Notes: a model not told the origin generated them from the sequence alone. DNA of 64,000 nt from Alphaproteobacteria bacterium (GCA_021774695.1 JAJFIU010000048.1:22190-86189), one strand, 5' to 3'. Counted from the first letter of the stretch, positions 24,656 through 34,027 are shown. Numbers and translations: made by a program.

Positions 24656-25534
24656 ATGAAGTGGGCTATAGGTACATACCGATCGATGCTAGGGCGAACT
24701 GCCGCCGGGTGCATCGCTGCGGCAGTCGTCACCTTACCTGCGTCAGCCCAATTTAATATTGGTGACCGGTTTGCCAATGCCATTGAGGCCATGCACAGCG
24801 GCATCGATAGCATCTGGCCCGATGACTTGAAACTGGACGGCGTAACAGCGCGTGTTGGGTTCGGCATTGGCTTTACCCCCGATTATGTGGGATCTGATGA
24901 TTACCGCCTACGCGTACTTCCGGTTATTGATATCCGCTATAAGGAACGTTGGCGCCTAAATGGCAGCCTGCTCACATACGCCGCTGTCCACGAAGGGCCA
25001 TGGCAGGCTGGTCCGCTAGTTAGCCTTGCCTTTGGCCGCTCCGAAAACCGTAACCAGGTTTTGGGTGGCCTTCGTGAAATTGAATCAACTCTCGAGGCCG
25101 GTGCTTTTGCCCGTTACCAGACCAAATCCGGCGTTGTCTCACTGGATTACCGGCATGCGCTTGGTAACGGGCTCGGCGGTTCTTTTCGCTTTACCGTCGG
25201 CCACGGCATCTACAAAAGCGGTAATTTTGTCACCATTGTTGGTGCGCGGGCCCGCTGGCTTTCCGGCAAGGCGATGCAGCGTAATTTTGGACTGACCCCT
25301 CAAGATAGCCAAAATTCAGAATTCGGCCTACCCGCCTTCGCGGCCAGCAGCGGCATTTCAGAAGTTTCCGCCAACGTAATCGCCGCCTACCGGCTCAATG
25401 ACCGGGTTCGGCTACTAAGTCTTCTATCGGTTGGCCATTTGCTCGGGGATGCTGAAAACAGCCCGTTGGTTCAGGGCGAAAACGGTTCGCCGGTACAAGT
25501 TATTTTCGGTGTCGGATTAACCACTCAATTCTAA
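24656..25534 (+). CDS. MipA/OmpV-family outer-membrane protein
   Basis: 292 residues from ATG 24656 with GGGAAAGG upstream; a longer frame from 24599 lacks family resemblance. A signal peptide spans about 1-32 (LGRTAAGCIAAAVVTLPASA). The mature chain is rich in alternating beta strands and ends in the outer-membrane C-terminal pattern GVGLTTQF with terminal Phe. The stretch VGFGIGFTPDYVGSDDYRLRVLPVIDIRYKERW is the typical MipA/OmpV first hairpin. MipA interacts with murein synthesis enzymes in E. coli, but most relatives are simply outer-membrane barrels of unknown cargo. It is separate from the MATE gene by ~105 bp. Confidence 0.85.
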   Translation: MKWAIGTYRSMLGRTAAGCIAAAVVTLPASAQFNIGDRFANAIEAMHSGIDSIWPDDLKLDGVTARVGFGIGFTPDYVGSDDYRLRVLPVIDIRYKERWRLNGSLLTYAAVHEGPWQAGPLVSLAFGRSENRNQVLGGLREIESTLEAGAFARYQTKSGVVSLDYRHALGNGLGGSFRFTVGHGIYKSGNFVTIVGARARWLSGKAMQRNFGLTPQDSQNSEFGLPAFAASSGISEVSANVIAAYRLNDRVRLLSLLSVGHLLGDAENSPLVQGENGSPVQVIFGVGLTTQF

Positions 25535-25560
25535 AAATATCAGTTCTAGAAATCTTTGGT

Positions 25561-26232
25561 CTAGTGCCAGCTTGAAAAATCTTCGAGCGGCTTTTTGCCG
25601 ATGTCTGGTATCATTACCTTTTCCGCCGGATAACCCGCTACCACCAACATGATTGCATGCTCGTTTTTGGGCCGGTCGCACAGCCTGTTGAGAAAACCCA
25701 TCGGTGACGGTGTATGCGTCAGGGTCGCAAGCCCAGCATTATGCAAAGCGGCAATCAGGAAACCTGCGGCGAGCCCGGCGCTTTCTGGCACATAGTAATT
25801 CTTTGTCTTTTCGCCTGTGGTCGGGTCCAAGTCATAAGACTGCTTGAAGACAGCGATCAACCAGGGTGCAATTTCCAAAAACGGCTTATGTTCGTTGGTG
25901 CCAAAGGGCACCAGATCCTCTAACCAATCATCTGAGGCTTTTCCGCCGTAGAAAGCACGCTCTTCTTCTTCAGCTTGTTCTCTTAGCCGGTGCTTAAGCG
26001 TCGCATCCGAGATGACCGCAAAATGCCAGGGCTGTTTGTTGGCACCCGAAGGCGCCCGCCCCGCGGTTAAAATAGCATTTTCAATAACAGCGCGCGGCAC
26101 CGGGCGATCAGAGAATTCCCGTACCGTCCGCCGCCGTTTCATCAACTCCAGAAATGCCGCTGACCGTTCAACCATTTCATCCGGCTCGCGCTCGATGAAA
26201 TCGGCGTGCTCAATAAATTTTGCTGCATCCAT
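25561..26232 (-). CDS. Nitroreductase-fold flavoprotein resembling iodotyrosine deiodinase
   Basis: 223 residues from ATG 26232. FMN-binding motifs of the nitroreductase fold are seen: RRRTVREFSD (33-42), APSGANKQPWHF (60-71) and ESAGLAAGFLIAALHNAGLATLTHTPSPM. The pattern fits iodotyrosine deiodinases better than general nitroreductases: the active-site lid carries AEEEERAFYGGK with Glu91 and Tyr95, and Lys116 in HKPFLE, the trio that chelates the amino-acid part of halotyrosines in this family. The tail GYPAEKVMIPDIGKKPLEDF also matches. Bacterial homologues remove iodine or bromine from halotyrosines with FMN. No partner gene is adjacent; the gene overlaps no neighbour but its start region abuts the divergent serine-hydrolase-like gene. 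Confidence 0.82.
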   Translation of the reverse strand: MDAAKFIEHADFIEREPDEMVERSAAFLELMKRRRTVREFSDRPVPRAVIENAILTAGRAPSGANKQPWHFAVISDATLKHRLREQAEEEERAFYGGKASDDWLEDLVPFGTNEHKPFLEIAPWLIAVFKQSYDLDPTTGEKTKNYYVPESAGLAAGFLIAALHNAGLATLTHTPSPMGFLNRLCDRPKNEHAIMLVVAGYPAEKVMIPDIGKKPLEDFSSWH

Positions 26233-26294
26233 CAACTGCCCCCTATTGCCATATGGCTTTTTTACCAGTGATAAGGCTTAATACGCAATTAGAC

Positions 26295-28130
26295 ATGGGT
26301 TATGCAATCAGGAAAAGGGTTGGCGGTATAATTAAGGCACTAAAATCCATCTGGCTTGGCTGGCTATTTTCAGTAGCCATGGCTCTTGGCATTGTCGGCT
26401 CGCCCGCACTTGGGCAAGCAGTTGTGTTAAACCCGCAAGACGTGTTGCCCGAACTGCTTGCTGATGATACCGGCACCGCATTATTTTACATCAACGGAAC
26501 GCTGACCCACGGCCTACCAAAGGGCGCAAACGGTGAGCTAGACGGCGCGCAGTTCTATAACTCCAGCATTGCCAGCAAGCTTATTATTTCGCTGGTTGCA
26601 CTGCGGCTATCAGATATGGGACTGATTGCGCCCGAGGCACTGGTGTCAGACTATCTGCCCGATATAGTCCCGATCGATCCGTTCGAGGCACCAATAACTA
26701 TCCGGCATCTGCTGCAGGAAACAGCAGGCTTTGCCTCACCGCCCTTGTCGCTAGAACCCCATAAGCTCGATGCGCCACTCAGCGGCGTCAAACTTCGGCG
26801 GTTTGCCATCAAACTTCGCAGCCCAGATCAAGCCAGTAGCCATGACCCGGTTGGATGGGCGGTGTTAGTTGCCCTGTTGGAAAAAGCCAGCGGAAAGCCC
26901 TTTACGCAGCTGGTTGCCGACCAAATTACAGCGCCCTTGGGGCTTGGGGCTAAAAATGTCATGGTTAGTTACCAAAGCCTCGGCGGTGACGCTGTACCGG
27001 TGGTTACCGAAGTGTCGCTTGCAGCCTTCGCAGAAATTGTCCGGCTGCTTATTCGCAACCGGGACCAGGCGGGTGGCAGGTATTTGGGGCGCATTACGCA
27101 CAGCGCTCTGGTTCAGGGAACCGAAGGATTCAGGCTTCACCCCGCCGGCCCGACCGCATCGTCCGCTATTACCGTTCGGTCAACAGGTGGCTTGCGTTGG
27201 ATCGAAGGGTTAAACACAGACTGTAGCGACCCGCTGGCCTTTGCTGCTTACAGCGAACAGGGCATCGCCTTCATCGGCGCTACGGGCAGCCCAGCCGGCA
27301 CCGGCAGTTGCCCCGCCTCGACGGTGCGCGGTGCAAGCCTTGCACAAGCGGCAAAATATTTTCCTCCCAAGGCCAACGCCCGCACCAGTGCCTCGCAGAT
27401 AGCCCGGCCCAGCAAGCTTGAAGGACGTTATATACCGGCACGCCGATCCCCGGCAGCACTGGCTGAGCGCCTTACGATTATGCAATCGGACTGGCTCACC
27501 ATTTATGGCCATTCCGGCGAACAATTGCAGGTAAGACGGCGAAATGGTGATCCGGCTATATTCACCGAAACCGCGCCTTACCAATACCGGAACACCGAAG
27601 AAAATGCCCCAACCTCAACCATGATATTCAGCCCATTCCGGTTGGGCGGATATCTGTTGCTCGGAAGCAACGACAACGGCAATACGCTTTTCCGACGCAT
27701 CGATATTTTGGGCAGAGGCGGACCACTGGCAAGCATAATACCCTGGACCTTGCTGATCATTGCATCCGCTGGCTTCTATGCGTTCAGGCAGCCTGAAAAG
27801 CCCTGGCGCAACATGGGTAGGTTCGCGCTAGCTGGCGCTTTACTTGTCGGAGTCGGGCTATATTTAGAGGTCAACAGTTGGGCCAACCTTCTGTACGAAC
27901 ACCACCAACCTACACTGATCACCTTGTGGCGAGCCGGGTTAAACATAGGCTTGATGCTTTTGTTGGCACTGCCCATGTTTGTGTTTTCTTTTTCCAGAAA
28001 TAAAACGATCCCAACCGGCGGCGCGAAGACTTTAGTTGGTCCGCATCTGACATTGGTTGCGGCGGCGGCACTGTTGGTATTTATGACAATGATACTATGG
28101 GGTGTTGCTGGAACTTTCGCGCCTTACTAG
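26295..28130 (+). CDS. Serine beta-lactamase-like membrane protein with degenerate catalytic motifs
   Basis: 611 residues from the ATG at 26295 (in-frame ATGs at 26220 and 26256 exist; no start has a good ribosome site). A signal anchor (~20-42) is followed by a beta-lactamase/PBP4*-like domain to ~430 and about four hydrophobic segments near the C-terminus (ASIIPWTLLIIASAGFYAF; GRFALAGALLVGVGLYL; LWRAGLNIGLMLLLALPMFVFSF; LTLVAAAALLVFMTMILWGV). The position of the SxxK motif reads SSIASK: the residue three before Lys95 is Ile, not Ser. The usual YxN motif reads HDPVG. Other family landmarks persist (TIRHLLQETAGF, VALLEKASGKPF). It is probably a non-catalytic member or uses a shifted serine. 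Divergent from the deiodinase-like gene. Confidence 0.72.
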   Translation: MGYAIRKRVGGIIKALKSIWLGWLFSVAMALGIVGSPALGQAVVLNPQDVLPELLADDTGTALFYINGTLTHGLPKGANGELDGAQFYNSSIASKLIISLVALRLSDMGLIAPEALVSDYLPDIVPIDPFEAPITIRHLLQETAGFASPPLSLEPHKLDAPLSGVKLRRFAIKLRSPDQASSHDPVGWAVLVALLEKASGKPFTQLVADQITAPLGLGAKNVMVSYQSLGGDAVPVVTEVSLAAFAEIVRLLIRNRDQAGGRYLGRITHSALVQGTEGFRLHPAGPTASSAITVRSTGGLRWIEGLNTDCSDPLAFAAYSEQGIAFIGATGSPAGTGSCPASTVRGASLAQAAKYFPPKANARTSASQIARPSKLEGRYIPARRSPAALAERLTIMQSDWLTIYGHSGEQLQVRRRNGDPAIFTETAPYQYRNTEENAPTSTMIFSPFRLGGYLLLGSNDNGNTLFRRIDILGRGGPLASIIPWTLLIIASAGFYAFRQPEKPWRNMGRFALAGALLVGVGLYLEVNSWANLLYEHHQPTLITLWRAGLNIGLMLLLALPMFVFSFSRNKTIPTGGAKTLVGPHLTLVAAAALLVFMTMILWGVAGTFAPY

Positions 28131-28236
28131 GGCTAGGCCTATAATCGCTGTTTTCGGACTTTACTGCACAAGGCATGTTGGTCGGGTTAGTTGCCCGTGT
28201 TAATAAACCAAAGACTGAACACAAGGGGCCGAATTA

Positions 28237-28866
28237 GTGGAAAACTTTAATCTTTCAAACGATCACATTCGGGCCCAGCTAACTGAATTGGCGGCAAAAG
28301 ACGCGCATATCAAAACAGCGCTCGATCTGGTCGATTTTCCTGCAGAACGCGTGAACGAGCAATCTTTCGCGGTTTTCCTACGAGTGATTGTCGGTCAACA
28401 ACTTTCAGTCAAAGCGGCGACAACCATTTTTGGTCGGGTTGTTGATATTGTCGGCGAACGAGCGGAGCCCGGCGCGTTTGATTGCGTCACTGACGAGCAG
28501 TTGCGCGCGGCGGGCCTGTCGAGGCCGAAAGTAAACTATGTGCGCTCGCTGTGCCAAACCTTGACCGACGGTACGCTGGACATCAAAGCACTGCCGGACC
28601 AAGCAGACGAGGATGCGATTGCCTCAATCATCGCGGTCAAGGGCCTGGGTGTTTGGAGCGCGCATATATATCTGATGTTCTCGCTGGGGCGGCCCGACAT
28701 ATGGCCGGTGGGCGATTTGGCGGTGCGCGTGGGAGTGGGGCGGATCATCGGGCTTGAAGAGCGGCCAACCGAAAAAGAAGCGCAGGAAATCGGCGAGCGC
28801 TGGCGGCCTTATCGCAGTGCGGTTGCATTACTTGCTTGGCACTATTACTCAAACGCGCCATTCTAA
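28237..28866 (+). CDS. DNA-3-methyladenine glycosylase II (AlkA-like)
   Basis: 209 residues from GTG 28237. The HhH-GPD fold is clear: FLRVIVGQQLSVKAATTIFGRVV (47-69), the helix-hairpin-helix KGLGVWSAHIYLMFSLG (135-151) and catalytic Asp160 in WPVGDLAV. It excises alkylated purines from DNA during base-excision repair. Unlike E. coli AlkA it lacks the N-terminal TBP-like domain, as is common for short AlkA homologues. The DUF442 gene starts 38 nt downstream with its own good ribosome site, and the two are probably co-transcribed. No sign of an Ada regulator nearby. Confidence 0.9.
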   Translation: MENFNLSNDHIRAQLTELAAKDAHIKTALDLVDFPAERVNEQSFAVFLRVIVGQQLSVKAATTIFGRVVDIVGERAEPGAFDCVTDEQLRAAGLSRPKVNYVRSLCQTLTDGTLDIKALPDQADEDAIASIIAVKGLGVWSAHIYLMFSLGRPDIWPVGDLAVRVGVGRIIGLEERPTEKEAQEIGERWRPYRSAVALLAWHYYSNAPF

Positions 28867-28904
28867 GCGCAGACAAATATACCAAGCCAACTTTGGAGGC
28901 CCAA

Positions 28905-29348
28905 ATGACCGACTTTCTGCAAGTGACCGAAAATCTGTGTGTTGCACCTCAAATTAACGAAGATGATATCGCACGCGCAGCCGAGGGCGGATTTGGCATG
29001 ATAATCAACAACCGACCAGACGGCGAGGAGGCCAGCCAACCGGCCAATTCTGCGCTGGCGGAAGTTGCTGAAGCCAAGGGAATACGCTGGGTTCATATAC
29101 CTGTTGTCGGCGGGCAACTGACCATGGAAGGCATCGAACAAATGGCAATGGCGCTAAGGGACAATGACACCAAAACCCTTGCGTTCTGCCGGTCTGGGAC
29201 GCGGTCGTGCACGCTTTGGGGGTTAGCTGAAGCTTTTTCTGGTGGTCTGGCAACCGATGAGATTTTAGCGGCGGGCACTAAAGCTGGATATGACCTTTCG
29301 GGCATGGCACCGACATTGGAGCATTTGAGCCAAAACGCCGGTGGTTAG
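28905..29348 (+). CDS. TIGR01244/DUF442-type phosphatase or sulfurtransferase-like protein
   Basis: 147 residues from ATG 28905, preceded by GGAGG. The dual-specificity-phosphatase-like fold shows VTENLCVAPQINEDDIARAAEGGFGMIINNRPDGEE at the N-terminus, a HIPV strand and the active loop AFCRSGTRS with Cys95 and Arg100. The family (also called beta-lactamase-hydrolase-like protein phosphatase domain, BLH) is often linked to sulfide or sulfur metabolism, but as a stand-alone domain its substrate is unclear. It follows the AlkA-like gene and ends 4 nt beyond the converging stop of oligopeptidase B. I favour a cysteine-based phosphatase or sulfurtransferase. Confidence 0.8.
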   Translation: MTDFLQVTENLCVAPQINEDDIARAAEGGFGMIINNRPDGEEASQPANSALAEVAEAKGIRWVHIPVVGGQLTMEGIEQMAMALRDNDTKTLAFCRSGTRSCTLWGLAEAFSGGLATDEILAAGTKAGYDLSGMAPTLEHLSQNAGG

Positions 29349-31522
29349 TCGTCTGAACCTACTTTACTGCAGTTAAGCAGGAACATATATTCCTCAGCCA
29401 CTTCATAGTAGCGCTCGAACCGGCCTGACTTTCCGCCGTGGCCAGCGCCCATATTGATTTTCATCATCAGCAGATTGTCGTCGGTCTTGAGTGCGCGCGC
29501 CTTGGCGGTCCATTTGGCTGGTTCCCAGTAAGTGACGCGCGGATCATTGAGGCCGCCTGTCACCAACATCGGCGGGTAAGCTTTGGCTTCCATGTTGGTG
29601 TAAGGGCAGTAACCCTTAATGGTCTGGTAGGCACCGGCGTCCTCAATCGGGTTGCCCCACTCGGGCCATTCCAGCGGCGTGAGCGGCAGATCGGCGTCCA
29701 GCATGGTGTTGAGTACATCCACAAACGGCACATGCAATACGGCGCCGTTGAACAGGTCCGGTGCCTGGTTTAACACCGCGCCCATCAACTTACCGCCAGC
29801 GCTGCCGCCGGAGATACTAATGCCACCGTCCGCCGCATAGCCTTGGCCCACAAGGCTTTTTGCCACATCGACAAAATCGTTGAAGCTATTGGTGCGCGCA
29901 GCGAGCTTGCCGCTTTCGTACCAGCCCTTGCCCAGTTCGTCGCCGCCGCGCACATGGGCGATGGCATAAATAAAGCCTCGGTTCAGCAACGACAACCGCG
30001 GCGCCGAGAAGGACGGGCTCATGCCCAGGCCGTAGGCGCCGTATCCGTATAAGTGCATGGGAGCACTAGATTTTTTGTTCCAGTCGGCGCGGTAGACCAG
30101 GCTGACCGGCACAAGCGCGCCGTCACGGGCGGTGACCATTAAGCGCTCAGAGCGATAGTTGCTGCGGTCATACCCTGACGGGATTTTTTGTATTTTTCGG
30201 ACAATCGCTTCGCCGGAGCTGACTTTGCCGGAACCAAGGCTGACCGGGACATCCAACACAGTTGGCGGGGTGAGAAGGCTCGAAAAACCAAGCCGAATGA
30301 AGCTCTGGCTGGCTTCAGTATTGTTGGCTAAGCCAATTTCATACACTGCCTCATTCATCGGTATCTGACACGCCGATCCGTCTGGCGATAGCAGGGTAAT
30401 TTGGTCCAATCCATCGATACGGTCTTCTACTGCTGCGAATGTATCAAAAGCCTCAACCCCCCGGATATAGCGAGTCTCGTCCCCAGAAAGTTGTTCTAGC
30501 CAACTTTCTTCAAGTACGTTTTTTGCAAAGAATACGCCGTAATTCATGTGGTTTTTATTGGACCGAATGACGAACCCATTGCCCGCATGGTCCACTGAAT
30601 AATCATGATTTTCGCGGCGCGGGCTGGCACAAATCAGATTTTTACTGTCGAAAATGGGAACCGAACTGGCGTTTTTCTGAACCAAACCCGTGTTTTTTTG
30701 AATTAGATTGGGGTTTTTCAGATCGAGAATATGGTTTTCAGCGGTCACGTGGTCAGCAGCACGGATCACCAAATAGTCTTCCGAGGAGGTGCCGTGAATA
30801 TGAATGAAAAAACTGGGCGACGTTTCCTCGTAAATAATCGGATCATCTGCGCCGCTGGCGTGAGTACCCAAAATATGTGCGCGCACCTGATAGGGTCGCC
30901 ATTCTTTCGAGACCTTCACATAGAAAAATGTCTGGCTGTCATGCGCCCACACCAGCTCACCGGAAACCTCGGTTAGCGTGTCGGGCAACATTTCTCCGGT
31001 TTGCAGGTCTTTCACGGTGATGGTATAGCGCTCGGAACCGTTGGTATCAGCGCTTGTGGCCATAAAGCGTCCATCGGGGCTGATGGCAATGATGCCCAGC
31101 TTGAAATACTCAAGCCCGTTGGCTGCGGTATTTTCATCAAACAACACATCCCACTTGTCACCTATGAACGGGTCATCGGTGCGCGGGCGGTAATACCATG
31201 TGCGGTATTGCTTGCCCGGGGTGAAGGCCCAGCGGAAATCATAAAGCCCGTGCTGGTACGGCACGCCCTCGTCGTCTTCGCGCATCCGGCCTTTAATTTC
31301 TTCGAAAAGCGCATCGGTCTGCGGCTTGTCGGGTTTCGTTACGGTTTCGTAATAATCGTTCTCTGCCTTCAGATAGCCAAGAATGGCCTTGTCGGTCACT
31401 TCGGGGTAGCCCGGGTCTTTCAACCAAAAATAGGGGTCGGAAACCGTGTCGCCGTGATGGGTGAAACTGTGCGGCTTAGTGGGAGCAACTGGCGGCGTCA
31501 GGTTTTTCGGGGCTTTTAGCAT
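29345..31522 (-). CDS. ptrB: Oligopeptidase B (S9A)
   Basis: 725 residues, cytoplasmic. The N-terminal seven-blade propeller starts with PPVAPTKPHSFTHHGDTVSDPYFWLKD, standard for PtrB. The C-terminal alpha/beta hydrolase has the nucleophile motif GGSAGGKLMGAVLNQAPDLF, acid Asp in GGLNDPRVTYWEPAKW and His in GAGHGGKSGRF. The acidic pair that binds basic P1 residues is consistent with the segment MLDADLPLTPLEWPEWGNP. Oligopeptidase B cleaves short peptides after Arg or Lys. One odd detail: residues near 270-290 contain a short repeat (NLIQKNTGLVQKN) in a propeller blade. Divergent from the aminopeptidase P gene with ~145 bp between starts. Confidence 0.93.
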   Translation of the reverse strand: MLKAPKNLTPPVAPTKPHSFTHHGDTVSDPYFWLKDPGYPEVTDKAILGYLKAENDYYETVTKPDKPQTDALFEEIKGRMREDDEGVPYQHGLYDFRWAFTPGKQYRTWYYRPRTDDPFIGDKWDVLFDENTAANGLEYFKLGIIAISPDGRFMATSADTNGSERYTITVKDLQTGEMLPDTLTEVSGELVWAHDSQTFFYVKVSKEWRPYQVRAHILGTHASGADDPIIYEETSPSFFIHIHGTSSEDYLVIRAADHVTAENHILDLKNPNLIQKNTGLVQKNASSVPIFDSKNLICASPRRENHDYSVDHAGNGFVIRSNKNHMNYGVFFAKNVLEESWLEQLSGDETRYIRGVEAFDTFAAVEDRIDGLDQITLLSPDGSACQIPMNEAVYEIGLANNTEASQSFIRLGFSSLLTPPTVLDVPVSLGSGKVSSGEAIVRKIQKIPSGYDRSNYRSERLMVTARDGALVPVSLVYRADWNKKSSAPMHLYGYGAYGLGMSPSFSAPRLSLLNRGFIYAIAHVRGGDELGKGWYESGKLAARTNSFNDFVDVAKSLVGQGYAADGGISISGGSAGGKLMGAVLNQAPDLFNGAVLHVPFVDVLNTMLDADLPLTPLEWPEWGNPIEDAGAYQTIKGYCPYTNMEAKAYPPMLVTGGLNDPRVTYWEPAKWTAKARALKTDDNLLMMKINMGAGHGGKSGRFERYYEVAEEYMFLLNCSKVGSDD

Positions 31523-31666
31523 ATCTGTCCTTAAGGCAATTCAGCATCACCCCTAGAAGCTGCTGGCCTTTCTGTAAAGCAAAAGCATACTTGCATTCAT
31601 ACGTTTGGGCAGGCACAAGTTTTGCCAACCCTATATCAAGGCTGGAACAAATCCCGGGACAAATCC

Positions 31667-33466
31667 ATGACAACAAACCCTGACCATATCAAAGCCCTGC
31701 GCGCCGAGCTTGCCGCCCGTAATCTGGACGGTTTTATCGTGCCGCTAACCGACGAGCATATGAGCGAATATGTAGGGAGTTATGCGGAACGCCTTGGCTG
31801 GCTAACCGGCTTTGGTGGCAGTGCGGGAAACGCCGCTGTGTTGATGGACAAGGGCGCAATTTTTATCGATGGCCGCTATACCCTGCAGGTGGCTGACCAA
31901 GTAGACGGCAACGTGTTCGAGCATCATCATTTTCAGGAAATGCCACTGCTGACCTGGCTGGCGGAAAACACCCCGGCTGGCGGCAGTGTGGGCTACGACC
32001 CAGAGCTTGCCACCGTTACCTGGGTTGAAACCGCCGAGGCCGCGTTTGAGAAAGCAGGCCTGACGTTGGTGCCAACCACTGATAACCCCATCGATGCCGT
32101 ATGGAGCGACCGCCCCGCAGAGCCAATAGCACCGGTTTTTGTGCTGGACGAAAAATACGCCGGGCGCACGGCAGCTGAAAAGCGCGCTGACATCGCCGAG
32201 GTTCTCGCCAGTGAAGGCGCAGACGCCGCCGTTGTCACCATGCTCGATAGTGTGGCTTGGGCCTTCAACATCCGCGCTGATGATGTGTGGAACACGCCAG
32301 TGGCGCACGCCTTTGCGGTGCTGCGTTCGGATGAAAGCGCAACGCTGTTTGTTAACTTGGAAAAGGTAGACGCTAGCGTACGCACAGCCCTCGGTAACAA
32401 AGTTTCCATCGAGCCACGCAGCGCCTTCTACGATCATCTGGCGGGCATGGGCGAAGCAGGCCAGCGGGTACTGGTGGACCGTGCAACCAATAACGCCAAA
32501 ATATTTGATGTGCTGGGAGCATCGGGCGCGACCCTGCAGGAGGGGACAGACCCCTGCATCCTGCCCAAGGCGATTAAAAACCCCACCGAGCAGCAAGGCA
32601 CCCGCGACGCCCATATCCGCGACGGCGCAGCGATCACCGAGTTTCTGCACTGGGTTTCAGTGGAAGCACCCAAGGGCACCGTCGACGAGCTGAAGGCAGT
32701 GGCCAAGCTGTGGTCGTTCCGGCAAAAGCGCGACCTGCTGCAAGACAACAGCTTTGATACCATCTCGGCCTCGGGGCCAAACGGCGCGCACTGCCACTAT
32801 AGGGTAGACGAGACCAGCAATCGCCCCCTGGATATGGACAGCCTGTATCTGTGCGACAGCGGCGGCCAGTATTTTGACGGCACCACCGACATTACCCGCA
32901 CGATGCCTGTGGGCACACCCAGCACAGAGATGCGCGAAAACTTCACCCGCGTGCTGCGCGGCCACATTGCGCTCGCCACCGCAAAGTTCCCCAAAGGTAC
33001 CTCCGGCGCGGCGCTGGACAGCTTGGCCCGCCGCCCGCTGTGGGATGCAGGGCTGGACTATGACCACGGCACTGGCCACGGTGTTGGCTCGTATCTCGCG
33101 GTGCATGAAGGGCCGCAGCGGATCGCCAAAGGCAGTTCAGATGTGCCGCTGGAAGCGGGGATGATCCTATCCAACGAGCCCGGTTATTATAAAGCCGGGG
33201 AATACGGCATTCGCATCGAGAATTTGGTGCTGGTGCGCGCGCTTGAGGGCGCAGATGCCGGAGAGCCCGGCCGCCATATGATGGGCTTCGAGACCCTGAC
33301 CCATGCGCCGATCGAACGCAGCTTGGTGGAAACGGCTATGATGAGCGAGGCCGAGCTTGCATGGCTGAACAACTACCACGCCGACGTTTACGCCAAAATC
33401 AGCCCGCTGGTTGAAGGCGAGGCACTGGCTTGGCTTGAGGCTGCGACGGCTGAGATTTTCAAATGA
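31667..33466 (+). CDS. Aminopeptidase P family protein (M24B, three-domain)
   Basis: 599 residues from ATG 31667. The size and layout match the long three-domain aminopeptidase P (two creatinase-like N-domains then a pita-bread domain). Metal ligands: Asp and Asp in LYLCDSGGQYFDGTTDITRT, His in DHGTGHGVGSYLAVHEGP, Glu in LSNEPGYYKAGEYG and Glu in IRIENLVLV. The enzyme removes N-terminal residues before proline. No signal peptide, so cytoplasmic, complementing the exported M24 enzyme at 15.6 kb. The GNAT gene begins 13 nt after its stop and is likely co-transcribed. Confidence 0.93.
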   Translation: MTTNPDHIKALRAELAARNLDGFIVPLTDEHMSEYVGSYAERLGWLTGFGGSAGNAAVLMDKGAIFIDGRYTLQVADQVDGNVFEHHHFQEMPLLTWLAENTPAGGSVGYDPELATVTWVETAEAAFEKAGLTLVPTTDNPIDAVWSDRPAEPIAPVFVLDEKYAGRTAAEKRADIAEVLASEGADAAVVTMLDSVAWAFNIRADDVWNTPVAHAFAVLRSDESATLFVNLEKVDASVRTALGNKVSIEPRSAFYDHLAGMGEAGQRVLVDRATNNAKIFDVLGASGATLQEGTDPCILPKAIKNPTEQQGTRDAHIRDGAAITEFLHWVSVEAPKGTVDELKAVAKLWSFRQKRDLLQDNSFDTISASGPNGAHCHYRVDETSNRPLDMDSLYLCDSGGQYFDGTTDITRTMPVGTPSTEMRENFTRVLRGHIALATAKFPKGTSGAALDSLARRPLWDAGLDYDHGTGHGVGSYLAVHEGPQRIAKGSSDVPLEAGMILSNEPGYYKAGEYGIRIENLVLVRALEGADAGEPGRHMMGFETLTHAPIERSLVETAMMSEAELAWLNNYHADVYAKISPLVEGEALAWLEAATAEIFK

Positions 33467-33479
33467 GGCATGGACGCTC

Positions 33480-33974
33480 ATGATTATCCGCGAAGCATTG
33501 GATGAAGACTTTCCAAAAATCTGGCCTACTTTCCGCACGGTTGTGCGCGCTGGCGAAACCTACACCATCCCGCGCGACATCGGTGAAGCAAGTGCGCGGG
33601 ATATCTGGCTCAAGGCACCGCTCAAAACCTATGTCGCTGAAAAAGATGGTTCCATCCTCGGTACCTATAAACTGAACGTGAACCGCGGCGGTGGCGGTGG
33701 GCATGTGTGTAACTGCGGTTATATGGTCACGCCCGAAGCCCGCGGGCACGGCGTTGCCTCCATGATGTGCGAGCATTCGCAAGGTGTGGCACTCGAACTT
33801 GGTTTTAAAGCAATGCAATTTAATATGGTGGTCTCCACCAACATAGGTGCGGTGCGACTATGGCAAAAGCTCGGCTTCGATATCGTCGGCACCCTGCCGG
33901 GCGCATTTCATCATCCGCAAGAGGGATATGTGGATGCCTATGTGATGTATAAGTGGCTCGCCGAACAGACCTGA
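33480..33974 (+). CDS. GNAT-family N-acetyltransferase
   Basis: 164 residues from ATG 33480. The GNAT core is complete: IIREALDEDFPKIWPTF at the start, strands KTYVAEKDGSILGTYKL, the acetyl-CoA pyrophosphate loop MVTPEARGHGVASMMCEHS (R/Q-x-x-G-x-G/A pattern as ARGHGVA), and VSTNIGAVRLWQKLGFDIVGTLPGAF in motif B. The ending with HPQEGYVDAYVMYK is typical of the RimI-like or phosphinothricin-acetyltransferase-like subgroup. Substrate unknown. It follows aminopeptidase P by 13 nt. Confidence 0.88.
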   Translation: MIIREALDEDFPKIWPTFRTVVRAGETYTIPRDIGEASARDIWLKAPLKTYVAEKDGSILGTYKLNVNRGGGGGHVCNCGYMVTPEARGHGVASMMCEHSQGVALELGFKAMQFNMVVSTNIGAVRLWQKLGFDIVGTLPGAFHHPQEGYVDAYVMYKWLAEQT

Positions 33975-34027
33975 CCGAACTTCAAGTTCAGTGATGATAT
34001 CAGCCAGCCCGCCACGCTCACTGACTG

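Noticed and set aside
31802..32650. Long open frame antisense to aminopeptidase P
   Set aside because: It lies wholly inside a gene with intact metal-site motifs, has no family resemblance and reflects high GC codon bias on the opposite strand.
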